NCBI RefSeq assembly: GCF_013155295.1 | Contig: NZ_JABJXT010000005.1 | Coordinates: 186,001-250,000 of the forward strand | From: Pseudogemmobacter hezensis | GTDB taxonomy: Bacteria; Pseudomonadota; Alphaproteobacteria; Rhodobacterales; Rhodobacteraceae | Direction of reading: 5' to 3' | DNA: 64,000 nt | Shown: positions 45,944-53,683 of the stretch, piece after piece | Layout: each line of letters begins with the position of its first letter | Numbering within the stretch: the first letter of the stretch is position 1 | Program-made: the position numbers and the translations under genes | Notes under the pieces: model-generated | The model's database searches: none | The model's input: the letters and a program-made list of their open reading frames with translations, nothing else | Told to the model about the DNA's origin: nothing

Positions 45944-47304
45944 GGGCCGATCAGGGTTTCCCCACGCTGCGCGAGTCGACTTTGGTCTGGGCGCGGATCG
46001 CCCTTCTGTCCTTTGGCGGCCCCGCCGGGCAGATCGCCGTCATGCATCGCATTCTCGTCGAGGAACGAAAATGGCTGGGCGACGGCCGTTTTCTACACGC
46101 GCTGAACTTCTGCATGCTACTGCCCGGTCCCGAGGCGCAGCAACTGGCCACCTATATCGGCTGGCTGATGCACGGAGTGCGCGGCGCGCTGATCGCAGGC
46201 GGGCTGTTCATCCTGCCGGGCCTGCTGGCCATCATGGGGCTCAGCTGGATCTACGCGATTTGGGGCGAGGTGGGCTTTGTCGCCGCGCTGTTCTTCGGGT
46301 TGAAGGCGGCGGTGCTGGCCATCGTGCTTCAGGCGGTGGTGCGTGTTGGGAAACGAGCCCTGAAGAACAACGTAATGCGTGGCATCGCAGTGGTTTCCTT
46401 TGTGGCGATCTTTGCCTTCGGGGCGCCGTTTCCGTTGCTGGTGGGTCTGGCCGCGCTGGTTGGTTGGGCCGGGGCGAGGTTGGGACTGCCGGCCTTCGCG
46501 AGCAAGGGCGGGCATGGTCAGCTGGGGCACAGCCATATCGAAGACGCCGAAACGCTGCTGGGTGAAGAGGCTGTGTTGCCGAACTCGGCGCGACGGGATG
46601 CTTTCAGAGCCGGTTTCGCAGCCCTCGGCCTCTGGCTGGCACCTGTCGCGGCGCTACTTCTGTTCGCGCCGGAGAGCGTGTTCACAGATATCGCCACCTA
46701 TTTTTCGAAGCTTGCCGTGCTGACCTTTGGCGGCGCCTATGCGGTTCTGGCATGGGTCGCGCAGGAAGCAGTAGGAACCTATGGCTGGCTGAAACCCGGC
46801 GAGATGCTGGACGGGCTCGGCATGGCGGAAACGACCCCCGGACCACTGATCATGGTGCTGCAATTCGTAGGATTTATGGGCGCCATGCGGGAGGCGGGCT
46901 GGGCTGCGTCGCTGCTGGCAGGCAGCCTGGGAGGCCTACTTGCGACCTGGGTGACCTTCGCTCCTTGTTTCGCCTGGATCCTTCTCGGAGCGCCGTTCAT
47001 GGAGAAGCTCCGACAGAACCAAGCCCTATCCACAGCCTTGTCCGCCATAACTGCGGCTGTCGTTGGCGTCATCCTCAATCTGGCAATCTGGTTCGCGATC
47101 CATGTCATATGGCGTGAGGTGGCCCGGGTAGATCTGAGACCACTTTCGCTTGAGCTTCCCGTTTTGGGTTCGATCGACTGGATGGCTGCCGGTCTGTCCA
47201 TCGTATGTCTTGGAGCGGTGTTCTGCCTGAATGTCAGCATGGTCAAGGTGTTGGCCGGGGCGGCTCTTGCCGGGCTGGCGTTTCACCTGGTCGGAATGGC
47301 CTGA
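45940..47304 (+). CDS. chrA: Chromate efflux transporter ChrA
   Basis: A 454-residue CHR-family transporter with two homologous halves: FGGPAGQIAVMHRILVEERK and LLPGPEAQQLATYIGW in the first; LTFGGAYAVLAWVAQEAVG and ETTPGPLIMVLQFVGF in the second. It expels chromate, using the membrane potential. ATG at 45940 overlaps the chrB stop (ATGA). Normal length for a long-chain ChrA. Confidence 0.93.
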   Translation: MRADQGFPTLRESTLVWARIALLSFGGPAGQIAVMHRILVEERKWLGDGRFLHALNFCMLLPGPEAQQLATYIGWLMHGVRGALIAGGLFILPGLLAIMGLSWIYAIWGEVGFVAALFFGLKAAVLAIVLQAVVRVGKRALKNNVMRGIAVVSFVAIFAFGAPFPLLVGLAALVGWAGARLGLPAFASKGGHGQLGHSHIEDAETLLGEEAVLPNSARRDAFRAGFAALGLWLAPVAALLLFAPESVFTDIATYFSKLAVLTFGGAYAVLAWVAQEAVGTYGWLKPGEMLDGLGMAETTPGPLIMVLQFVGFMGAMREAGWAASLLAGSLGGLLATWVTFAPCFAWILLGAPFMEKLRQNQALSTALSAITAAVVGVILNLAIWFAIHVIWREVARVDLRPLSLELPVLGSIDWMAAGLSIVCLGAVFCLNVSMVKVLAGAALAGLAFHLVGMA

Positions 47305-47309
47305 GTTGG

Positions 47310-47738
47310 TCAGATCAGGCCAATAGTAATCCAGGACAAGACGAGATACCGGCCGCCTTTTGCGAGAGTCACAATCAGTGCGAACCGCCAGAACGGTTCG
47401 CGCAGGACACCCGCCGCAAGGGTCAAGGGGTCACCGATCACCGGCACCCAGGAGGCCAGCAAACTCCAGTGCCCCCAGCGACCATACCAATTCCCGGCAC
47501 GGTCCAGCTGTCGCTGCGAGACAGGGAACCAGCGGCGATCCGAAAAGCGGATCAGGAACCTGCCAAGCGACCAGTTGATCATCGATCCAAGGACATTTCC
47601 GGCGGTTGCGACCACCAGCAAGACCCAGAGAGGATGGATGTCGGCAATTATGAGGGCAACCAGCACGGCTTCCGACTGCGCCGGAAGCAGCGTCGCGGCG
47701 ATCAGTGCCGCGGCGAAGAGGCCGAGAAGCTCAAACAT
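47310..47738 (-). CDS. YqaA family (DedA-like) membrane protein
   Basis: A 142-residue inner-membrane protein with the YqaA/SNARE-associated pattern: ATLLPAQSEAVLVALII, TAGNVLGSMINWSLGRFL, and the final hydrophobic part PVIGDPLTLAAGVLREPFWR. About three to four membrane segments. It is convergent with chrA, six bases apart. Function unknown; DedA relatives support membrane homeostasis. Confidence 0.87.
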   Translation of the reverse strand: MFELLGLFAAALIAATLLPAQSEAVLVALIIADIHPLWVLLVVATAGNVLGSMINWSLGRFLIRFSDRRWFPVSQRQLDRAGNWYGRWGHWSLLASWVPVIGDPLTLAAGVLREPFWRFALIVTLAKGGRYLVLSWITIGLI

Positions 47739-47868
47739 GGATCATATCTGTCGATAGAATACGGCCGCAGCCTCCGCCTGCTCCATGCAGGCGGATGTTG
47801 GCGAGCTATAGGATCGCGACAGGGCTGGAAGGTTTTCATCCGGATGTGTTTCAGGCATAAGGCGGAGT

Positions 47869-47888
47869 TAACCCCCTTGGGGGGATAG
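47869..47888. promoter_or_regulatory. C-tract/G-tract dyad 1 (RcnR/DmeR-type operator candidate)
   Basis: AACCCCCTTGGGGGGATAG lies about 30 bases before the His-rich gene start. It matches the C-tract/G-tract form seen before rcnR and rcnA further right. Confidence 0.6.
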
Positions 47889-47916
47889 GGCAAGTCAGGC
47901 TTGACGGAGGCCAGGA

Positions 47917-48249
47917 ATGATCAGATCGCCTTTGGCTCTGCGGGTGGTGGTGGCAGTTATGCTGCTGGCACTGAGCCTTGGGCCATTCGTCAATGCCCTC
48001 ACCCATGGGCCCGGCGTGATTGTCGCGGAAGCCGAGCATCTCGCCTGGCACGCCGAGCGCAATGGGGATGGCACCGAGGGTAATCACCATCATCATGACG
48101 CCTCCGATCATGATCACGTCACCCCCGCCATAATGCTGGGTGAAAGCAGCATATCGATCCCGGCAGAAGACCGGATAGAGACGCAGGAACGAAACCTCGG
48201 CATCAGCGTCACCAGCGAAGCTCTGAGACGGCCGCCACGACCGGTCTGA
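47917..48249 (+). CDS. Small secreted His-rich protein, module 1
   Basis: A 110-residue protein with an N-terminal signal or anchor helix (LRVVVAVMLLALSLGPFVNA) and a periplasmic His/Asp-rich segment (HHHHDASDHDH). Likely binds nickel, cobalt or zinc outside the inner membrane. GGAGG precedes the ATG. First gene of the module His-rich / HupE / anchor. No family assigned. Confidence 0.7.
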   Translation: MIRSPLALRVVVAVMLLALSLGPFVNALTHGPGVIVAEAEHLAWHAERNGDGTEGNHHHHDASDHDHVTPAIMLGESSISIPAEDRIETQERNLGISVTSEALRRPPRPV

Positions 48250-48316
48250 AGATTGCGCTAAATCCGCTCGCCCCTGGTGGTCGAGCGCAACCTTCGCTTC
48301 TTCAAAGGATATACCT

Positions 48317-49021
48317 ATGACCGATCTGGCCCGGGTGCGTTCGCGCATCTGGATTTTCCTTGCCGCGCTGATGCTTGCCATGACGGCAAGCGTCGCCATG
48401 GCCCACAACGTGACCGAAGGCGACGCCGGCTATGTGCAGGAGGTATCGGGCTTCCTGCCTATCCCGTTCATCTACCTCGGTGCCAAGCACATGGTGACGG
48501 GATACGACCATATCCTGTTTCTGTTCGGGGTGGTCTTCTTCCTCTACCGCTCGCGGGACATCGGACTTTATGTCAGCCTTTTCGCCATCGGACATTCCGT
48601 GACGATGCTGACGGGTGTCTGGTTCGGCATCAAGATCAACCCCTACATCATCGATGCGATCATCGGCTTCTCGGTCGTCTACAAGGCGATGGACAATCTC
48701 GGAGCTTTCAAGCGGTGGTTCGGGTTTCAGCCCGACACGCGCGCGGCGACACTGATCTTCGGATTGCTGCATGGCTTTGGCCTCGCCACCAAAATCCTGG
48801 ATTACGACATCGCTCCGAACGGGCTGCTCGGGAACCTGATCGCCTTCAAGATCGGGGTCGAACTCGGACAGTTGCTCGCGCTCTCTTTGATCCTGATCGC
48901 CATGGGGTTCTGGCGCCGCTCCCCGCGGTTCTGGGGCCAGGCCTATACCGCGAATGTCGTCATGATGTCCGCGGGCTTCCTCCTCGTCTTCTACCAGCTC
49001 ACCGGGCTGGTGCTTTCCTGA
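48317..49021 (+). CDS. HupE/UreJ family protein, module 1
   Basis: A 234-residue protein of the HupE/UreJ family (nickel-associated permeases). It has a cleavable signal-like start (FLAALMLAMTASVAMAHNVT), then membrane helices with the family motif HMVTGYDHILFLFGVVFFLY and GLLHGFGLATKILDYDI, His residues on helices. Likely moves Ni2+ or Co2+ or acts in metal sensing. It is about 6-7 helices long. Confidence 0.85.
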   Translation: MTDLARVRSRIWIFLAALMLAMTASVAMAHNVTEGDAGYVQEVSGFLPIPFIYLGAKHMVTGYDHILFLFGVVFFLYRSRDIGLYVSLFAIGHSVTMLTGVWFGIKINPYIIDAIIGFSVVYKAMDNLGAFKRWFGFQPDTRAATLIFGLLHGFGLATKILDYDIAPNGLLGNLIAFKIGVELGQLLALSLILIAMGFWRRSPRFWGQAYTANVVMMSAGFLLVFYQLTGLVLS

Positions 49022-49037
49022 TCTGATAGGTGAAATC

Positions 49038-49688
49038 ATGCACAACGCTCAAAAACCCACTCTCGACGACCTGCCAAGCGCACGCCAACTCTGGCGCTCG
49101 ACGGCAATTGCAGCCGCTGCGGCAGCCGCCATTCTGGTAACCGTTGTCTGGCCATCCGAATATGCAATCGACCCGACCGGCATCGGAGGTGTGCTTGGTC
49201 TGACCGAGATGGGTGAGATAAAGGCGCAACTCGCCGAAGAGGCCGAAGCGGACAGGCTGATGATGGAGGGATCATCCGAACCGCAATCATCGGTTCAGCC
49301 GGGCATTCTTGATGCGATCTTCGGTGTGATTGTCGGAACGGCCCACGCGCAGGAAGCCCCTGCAGCGACACCGGCCTGGAGAGAAGAGATCACCTTTACC
49401 CTGACACCTGGTCAGGGCATCGAGATCAAGCTGGTCATGTCCGAAGGGGCCATTGCTCCCTTTGAATGGGTCGTCGAAGGCGGCGCAGTCAATTTCGACC
49501 TTCATGGCGATGGGTCCGGAAACAATATCAGCTACGAGAAAGGTCGCGCAGTTGCCGAAGATTCCGGTGAACTGACGGCAGCTTTCACCGGAAACCATGG
49601 CTGGTTCTGGCGCAATCGAGGTGATGCTTCGGTGAGCGTAACCCTCAGGGTTGGCGGAGATTACAGCGAAATCAAACGGTTCGACTGA
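49038..49688 (+). CDS. Transmembrane anchor protein, module 1
   Basis: A 216-residue protein with one N-terminal membrane helix (STAIAAAAAAAILVTVVWPS), the short motif GVLGLTEMGEIK, a variable linker and a beta-rich C-domain (ITFTLTPGQGIEIKLVMSEG; GELTAAFTGNHGWFWRNRG). The C-domain faces the periplasm. Found together with HupE-like genes in metal clusters; role unknown. Confidence 0.72.
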   Translation: MHNAQKPTLDDLPSARQLWRSTAIAAAAAAAILVTVVWPSEYAIDPTGIGGVLGLTEMGEIKAQLAEEAEADRLMMEGSSEPQSSVQPGILDAIFGVIVGTAHAQEAPAATPAWREEITFTLTPGQGIEIKLVMSEGAIAPFEWVVEGGAVNFDLHGDGSGNNISYEKGRAVAEDSGELTAAFTGNHGWFWRNRGDASVSVTLRVGGDYSEIKRFD

Positions 49689-49724
49689 CCGCGGTGAAGC
49701 AGAGGTTGGACTTGCCAGCCTGAG

Positions 49725-49750
49725 GCACAGCGGCCCTCCGCTGTGCTTCT
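49725..49750 (+). terminator. Intrinsic terminator after module 1
   Basis: A perfect 9-bp stem GCACAGCGG / CCGCTGTGC with loop CCCT, followed by TTCTCT, 37 bases after the anchor gene stop. Confidence 0.8.
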
Positions 49751-49842
49751 CTGACAATCACCACAAGTCCTATTCGGATATCAATTCCATGTCAGCCTGA
49801 GCAAAAAACCGCACGCCACGGTGGGTGAGCGATGGACGCCGC

Positions 49843-49859
49843 CTATCCCCCAGGGTAGG
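49843..49859. promoter_or_regulatory. C-tract/G-tract dyad 2
   Basis: CTATCCCCCAGGGTAGG, about 40 bases before the second His-rich gene, has CTA/TAG arms around a C-tract and G-tract. Confidence 0.6.
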
Positions 49860-49898
49860 ATGCGACTGCAGACCGACAGATGAATCGGCCAGGATAAT

Positions 49899-50270
49899 AT
49901 GGGCATTCGGCATAAAGTGGTGAGCAAAAGCGGCAACGGCTGGCTGCGGGGATATGCCCCGTGGCTTGCGTTTTCGCTTTGCCTGGCACTTGTTCTGTCG
50001 CTTTGCTCTCAGGCCTACAGCCACGGCCCCGGTGCATTCATCGAAGCGCAACGTTATGTCGCGGAGGTCGAATCTCACGGCCACTCCCACGGCACCGCAG
50101 GTCACAACGCAGCCGACCATGATCACCAGAATGCAGAGATCGCCGTAGCGGAAAACCCGCAGCCTTCTGAGCGCTACTCTCCACCAGCCACGGCCCCAAT
50201 GGCCGACAGGCTCCCCGATGGAATTGCCGGAGACGGCCTTCGCAGACCTCCGCGATCTGACCTTGTCTGA
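49899..50270 (+). CDS. Small secreted His-rich protein, module 2
   Basis: A 123-residue counterpart of the 47917 gene: membrane segment WLAFSLCLALVLSLCSQAYS, then His-rich SHGHSHGTAGHNAADHDHQN, and a basic end RPPRSD like the RRPPRPV of the first copy. Likely a periplasmic metal-binding protein. It starts the second module. Confidence 0.7.
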   Translation: MGIRHKVVSKSGNGWLRGYAPWLAFSLCLALVLSLCSQAYSHGPGAFIEAQRYVAEVESHGHSHGTAGHNAADHDHQNAEIAVAENPQPSERYSPPATAPMADRLPDGIAGDGLRRPPRSDLV

Positions 50271-50318
50271 GCCGGGCCGTCAGGCCTGACAGATCAACGT
50301 CTTCTATCGGAAAAACAC

Positions 50319-51044
50319 ATGAACTTCATGCGAACTGCCCGCATTCCGCGGTCGCAGGCGCACAGGCTGATGGCAGGTCTTCTGCTGTTCAGTCTGTGCC
50401 TGCTGGTGGCCGAGGCCGCCTTTGCCCATGCCGTCACCTTGGGTGACCAGGGCTATATCCAGGAAATCACCGGGGTGAATATCATCCCCTTCATCTACCT
50501 TGGCGCCAAGCACATGGTGACCGGATACGACCATCTGCTGTTCCTGTTCGGGGTCATCTTCTTCCTCTATGGAATGAAGGAGATCGGGATTTATGTGACC
50601 CTGTTTGCTGTCGGTCACTCGACCACGATGCTGATCGGGGTCTATTTCAACTTCGGGATCAACAGCTACATCATCGACGCCATCATCGGCTTCTCGGTGG
50701 TCTACAAGGCGCTGGACAACCTCGGCGCCTTCAAGATCTGGTTCGGGGTTCAACCGAACACCAAGATCGCCACAATCACCTTCGGCTTCCTGCACGGCTT
50801 TGGTCTGGCGTCGAAGATCCTCGATTACAACATCGCGCCTGATGGGCTGGTGCCGAACCTTCTCGCCTTCAATGTCGGGGTGGAGATCGGCCAGCTGCTC
50901 GCCCTTGCGATGATTCTGGTGCTGATGAACCGCTGGCGGGCTACGCCCGGCTTCGCGCGTCAGGCCTATGTCACCAATGTCGTCATGATGGGGATGGGCT
51001 TCTACCTGATGGGCTTCCAGCTCATCGGCCTGGCCTACTCCTGA
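50319..51044 (+). CDS. HupE/UreJ family protein, module 2
   Basis: A 241-residue paralogue of the 48317 gene. Long stretches agree, for example IPFIYLGAKHMVTGYDH and DAIIGFSVVYKA, then GFLHGFGLASKILDYNI. A signal-like start (LLLFSLCLLVAEAAFAHAVT) is followed by six or so helices. Two different HupE copies in one cluster suggest either different metals or different affinity. Confidence 0.85.
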   Translation: MNFMRTARIPRSQAHRLMAGLLLFSLCLLVAEAAFAHAVTLGDQGYIQEITGVNIIPFIYLGAKHMVTGYDHLLFLFGVIFFLYGMKEIGIYVTLFAVGHSTTMLIGVYFNFGINSYIIDAIIGFSVVYKALDNLGAFKIWFGVQPNTKIATITFGFLHGFGLASKILDYNIAPDGLVPNLLAFNVGVEIGQLLALAMILVLMNRWRATPGFARQAYVTNVVMMGMGFYLMGFQLIGLAYS

Positions 51045-51063
51045 AGCAGGGAAACATTGAACC

Positions 51064-51916
51064 ATGCAAAAACCCTTTGAAATTCATAAGGCTCCACCCA
51101 TGCCCGGTCACGCCCAACCCGCCCCACTTCGCGCAGAGCAGCGCTTTACCCGGACCGACAATGCCGGCCATATCCGCGGCGTCGAGGCCAGCCCGCAGGG
51201 GCTGCTTCGCTCGACCGTGAAAGCGGGCGGTATCGCAGCAGTCCTGCTCGTCGTGTTTTATCTGCCTTCGGAGTATGGCACGGACCTGACCGGACTGGGT
51301 GGGGTGCTCGGCCTCACCGAGATGGGCGAGATCAAGCAGCAGCTCTATGCCGAAGATGCGGCGGACGCCGCCGCCCTCGCAAATACCATGGTCATTCCGG
51401 CCGAGTTGACGGGTCGTCTTGACCGGATGGACCGTCAGATCGCCGCCATTGCCGCGGTGGTCGGAGCCGATGCCCTTGCCGCTCCGGCAGCAGCCCCCCG
51501 CAGCGGCACCTGTCGTTCCGGCCCCTGCACCTGTGGAAATTGCTCCACCGGTTGCTGAACAAGTGGCTCCTCCGGCTCCTGCGCCTGCCACACCAGTTGC
51601 AACTGAGTGGCGCGATGAGGCCAGCTTTCGGCTCGCACCCGGAGAAGGGATAGAGGTCAAGCTGGTGATGCAGGAAGGCCAGACCGCGCGGTTCGAATGG
51701 ACCGCAAACGGTGCTGTCGTCAATTATGACACCCATGGTGACGGCGGCGGAAACAGCATCAGCTATGAACAGGGGCGCGGTGTTCCCGATCAGGCTGGAG
51801 AACTGACGGCAGCCTTTACCGGCAACCACGGCTGGTTCTGGCGGAACCGTACCGCCGAGCCCCTGACGCTCACCGTCCGAACCGGCGGCGACTATACCGA
51901 AATGAAGCGCCCCTGA
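51064..51916 (+). pseudogene. Transmembrane anchor protein, module 2, with a +1 frameshift at a C6 run
   Basis: The first frame (51064-51558) gives the membrane helix (STVKAGGIAAVLLVVFYLPS) and GVLGLTEMGEIKQQLYAEDA, then becomes junk rich in Cys after the C6 run at 51494-51499. The other frame holds the Pro/Ala linker (PVVPAPAPVEIAPPVAEQ) and the beta-rich C-domain (GELTAAFTGNHGWFWRNRT) to the stop at 51916. One C fewer in the run would give a 283-residue protein. It may be a sequencing error, a mutation, or slippage. Confidence 0.72.
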
Positions 51917-51926
51917 TCTTGACAGA

Positions 51927-51965
51927 ATGGGCGGCGCGGATCACTTCGCGCCGCCCATCTTTATC
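51927..51965 (+). terminator. Intrinsic terminator after module 2
   Basis: A perfect 12-bp stem ATGGGCGGCGCG / CGCGCCGCCCAT around GATCACTT, followed by CTTTAT, just after the anchor gene stop. Confidence 0.8.
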
Positions 51966-52059
51966 GCCGGACTGCAAAGATCCGCGAGGTCGGATCGTTT
52001 GGATCATGGCATCGTGGCCGCGCACAACCGGGCCGGCCAGAGGCTGTTGCACGCATCCC

Positions 52060-52073
52060 CTATCCCCGGATAG
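52060..52073. promoter_or_regulatory. Perfect dyad before the metal sensor gene
   Basis: CTATCC-CC-GGATAG is a perfect dyad nine bases before the ATG at 52083, consistent with autoregulation of the sensor gene. Confidence 0.65.
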
Positions 52074-52082
52074 GTTTGACGG

Positions 52083-52352
52083 ATGGCACACTCACACCCC
52101 CACATCACCCACCCCGACATCATCAAGCGCCTGAAGCGAGCCGAGGGGCACCTTCGGCACGTCATCTCTATGCTGCAGGAGGGAAAGCCCTGTCTTGATA
52201 CGGCGCAGCAGTTGCTCGCCGTCGAGCGCAGTATTGTCGCGGCAAAGCGGCAGATGATCCACGATCACATGGACCATTGCCTCGGCATGGCGGATGACGA
52301 ATCCGGTCCGCATGCTCTTGAAGAGATCAAAGGGCTGGCCAAACTGCTCTGA
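52083..52352 (+). CDS. Metal-responsive repressor, CsoR/RcnR family (DmeR-like)
   Basis: An 89-residue four-helix repressor. It has the RcnR-type His-rich start (MAHSHPHITHP), a helix with the conserved Cys37 (EGKPCLDTAQQLLAVERS) and His60/His62/His65 (QMIHDHMDHCLG), which point to nickel/cobalt and not copper. It binds C-tract/G-tract DNA without metal and releases it when loaded. The ribosome-binding site overlaps the dyad at 52060. Confidence 0.9.
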   Translation: MAHSHPHITHPDIIKRLKRAEGHLRHVISMLQEGKPCLDTAQQLLAVERSIVAAKRQMIHDHMDHCLGMADDESGPHALEEIKGLAKLL

Positions 52353-52354
52353 TG

Positions 52355-52412
52355 TATCCCCCCAGGGGGGATTGATGTGTTTTGGCTTCACGTGTATCCC
52401 CTATGGGGGGAT
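52355..52412. promoter_or_regulatory. Two C-tract/G-tract dyads before the exporter gene
   Basis: TATCCCCCCAGGGGGGAT at 52355-52372 and TATCCCCTATGGGGGGAT at 52395-52412 lie in the 95-bp spacer before the RcnA-like start. Centres are about 40 bases apart. Paired C6/G6 tracts with TAT edges are typical of RcnR/DmeR operators. Confidence 0.75.
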
Positions 52413-52447
52413 GCAGTGCCGTCCCGACTCACGCGACGGATCGCATC

Positions 52448-53617
52448 ATGACACCCTTCGACGACCTTATCGCCCAGGGCGCTGGCCGCGCCTGGTTCTT
52501 CATCCCCAGTGCCATCCTGCTCGGTGCTCTGCATGGTCTGGAGCCGGGCCATTCGAAGACCATGATGGCCGCTTTCATTGTGGCGATCCGTGGAACCGTG
52601 AAACAGGCGGTTCTGCTCGGTCTTGCCGCGACGATCTCGCATACGCTGGTTGTCTGGGCGATCGCGCTAGGCGGGATGTGGCTTTATCAGGGCCTCGATG
52701 CGGAAGCGGTGGAGCCCTACTTCCAGCTGCTTTCGGCCGCCATCATCATCGGTCTGGCGCTGTGGATGATCGCGCGCACCTATGCCGACCGCCGCAGGGC
52801 AGTGCTGGCCGGAAATGATCACGGGCATGACCACGGCCTGGGCGACCAGGAGGCCGCGCATGGAACCGGCGGTCATCATCACCATGACGAGACCCGGATC
52901 GTTGATACCGGCCACGGTAAGGTCGAAGTCTCGATATTCGAAGAGGGCCAGCCCCCGCATTGGCGTTTCCGCACCCTGACCGGTCAGTTCTGGGCCGCGC
53001 AGGAGATCACGCTGGAAACCGAACGCCCCGATGGCAGCCGCCAGACCTTCCGCTTCGCGCCGAAGGACGGCACCTTGGAATCGACCGAGGCGATCCCGGA
53101 ACCGCATGAGTTCATGGCCCGTCTTACCCTGTCCCATGGCAACCATGGCCATGATTACGACCTGTCCTTTGTCGAGGGAGAGGGCCATGACGCCCTTCAT
53201 CGTCAGGAAAAGGGGCTGGAGCTGGCAACGGACGGCTATCAGGACGCGCATGAGCTGGCCCATGCCAATGACATCCGCCGCCGGTTCAAGGGGCAGGAGG
53301 TGACCAACTGGCAGATCGCGCTCTTTGGCATCACGGGAGGCCTGCTGCCCTGTCCGGCGGCAATCACCGTGCTGCTGATCTGCCTGCAGCTGAAGGAAAT
53401 CACCCTTGGGGCCGTGCTGGTGCTGTGCTTCTCGATTGGCCTTGCGATTACGCTGGTCACTGTCGGGGCGGTGGCGGCCATCGGGGCGCGCAAGGCGCGC
53501 GGTCGGTATCCCTGGTTGTCGGTTGTTGCGGCCAAGGCACCCTATCTGTCCGGTGCGCTGATCATCCTTGTCGGGATCTATGTCGGCTGGCACGGCGCCG
53601 CAGCACTGCTGGCATGA
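52448..53617 (+). CDS. rcnA: Nickel/cobalt efflux protein, RcnA-like
   Basis: A 389-residue inner-membrane exporter. The N-half has the NiCoT/RcnA helix motif LLGALHGLEPGHSKTMMAAF, a His-rich loop (NDHGHDHGLG; GGHHHHDE) follows about residue 120, then a long hydrophilic domain (EVSIFEEGQPPHWRFRTLTG; LTLSHGNHGHDYDLSF), and the last helices include FGITGGLLPCPAAITVLLIC. It exports Ni2+/Co2+. The central soluble domain is larger than in E. coli RcnA. Start MTPFDDL at 52448 is set by position and by the frame upstream being non-coding. Confidence 0.9.
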   Translation: MTPFDDLIAQGAGRAWFFIPSAILLGALHGLEPGHSKTMMAAFIVAIRGTVKQAVLLGLAATISHTLVVWAIALGGMWLYQGLDAEAVEPYFQLLSAAIIIGLALWMIARTYADRRRAVLAGNDHGHDHGLGDQEAAHGTGGHHHHDETRIVDTGHGKVEVSIFEEGQPPHWRFRTLTGQFWAAQEITLETERPDGSRQTFRFAPKDGTLESTEAIPEPHEFMARLTLSHGNHGHDYDLSFVEGEGHDALHRQEKGLELATDGYQDAHELAHANDIRRRFKGQEVTNWQIALFGITGGLLPCPAAITVLLICLQLKEITLGAVLVLCFSIGLAITLVTVGAVAAIGARKARGRYPWLSVVAAKAPYLSGALIILVGIYVGWHGAAALLA

Positions 53618-53683
53618 GACTTTGTCCGGAGGCCGTGTCCGCGAAGTCGCCGCCCCTCCAGTATCTGTTCAGAAGAGATCGAA

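Noticed and set aside
48253-48295. TTGCGCT / AGCGCAA inverted repeat between the His-rich and HupE genes of module 1
   Set aside because: Loop of more than 20 bases and no T-run; not convincing as a terminator inside an operon.
47905-52340. His-rich segments as possible CRISPR-like or tandem DNA repeats
   Set aside because: CAT/CAC runs come from histidine codons; no regular repeat-spacer pattern exists here or elsewhere in the window.
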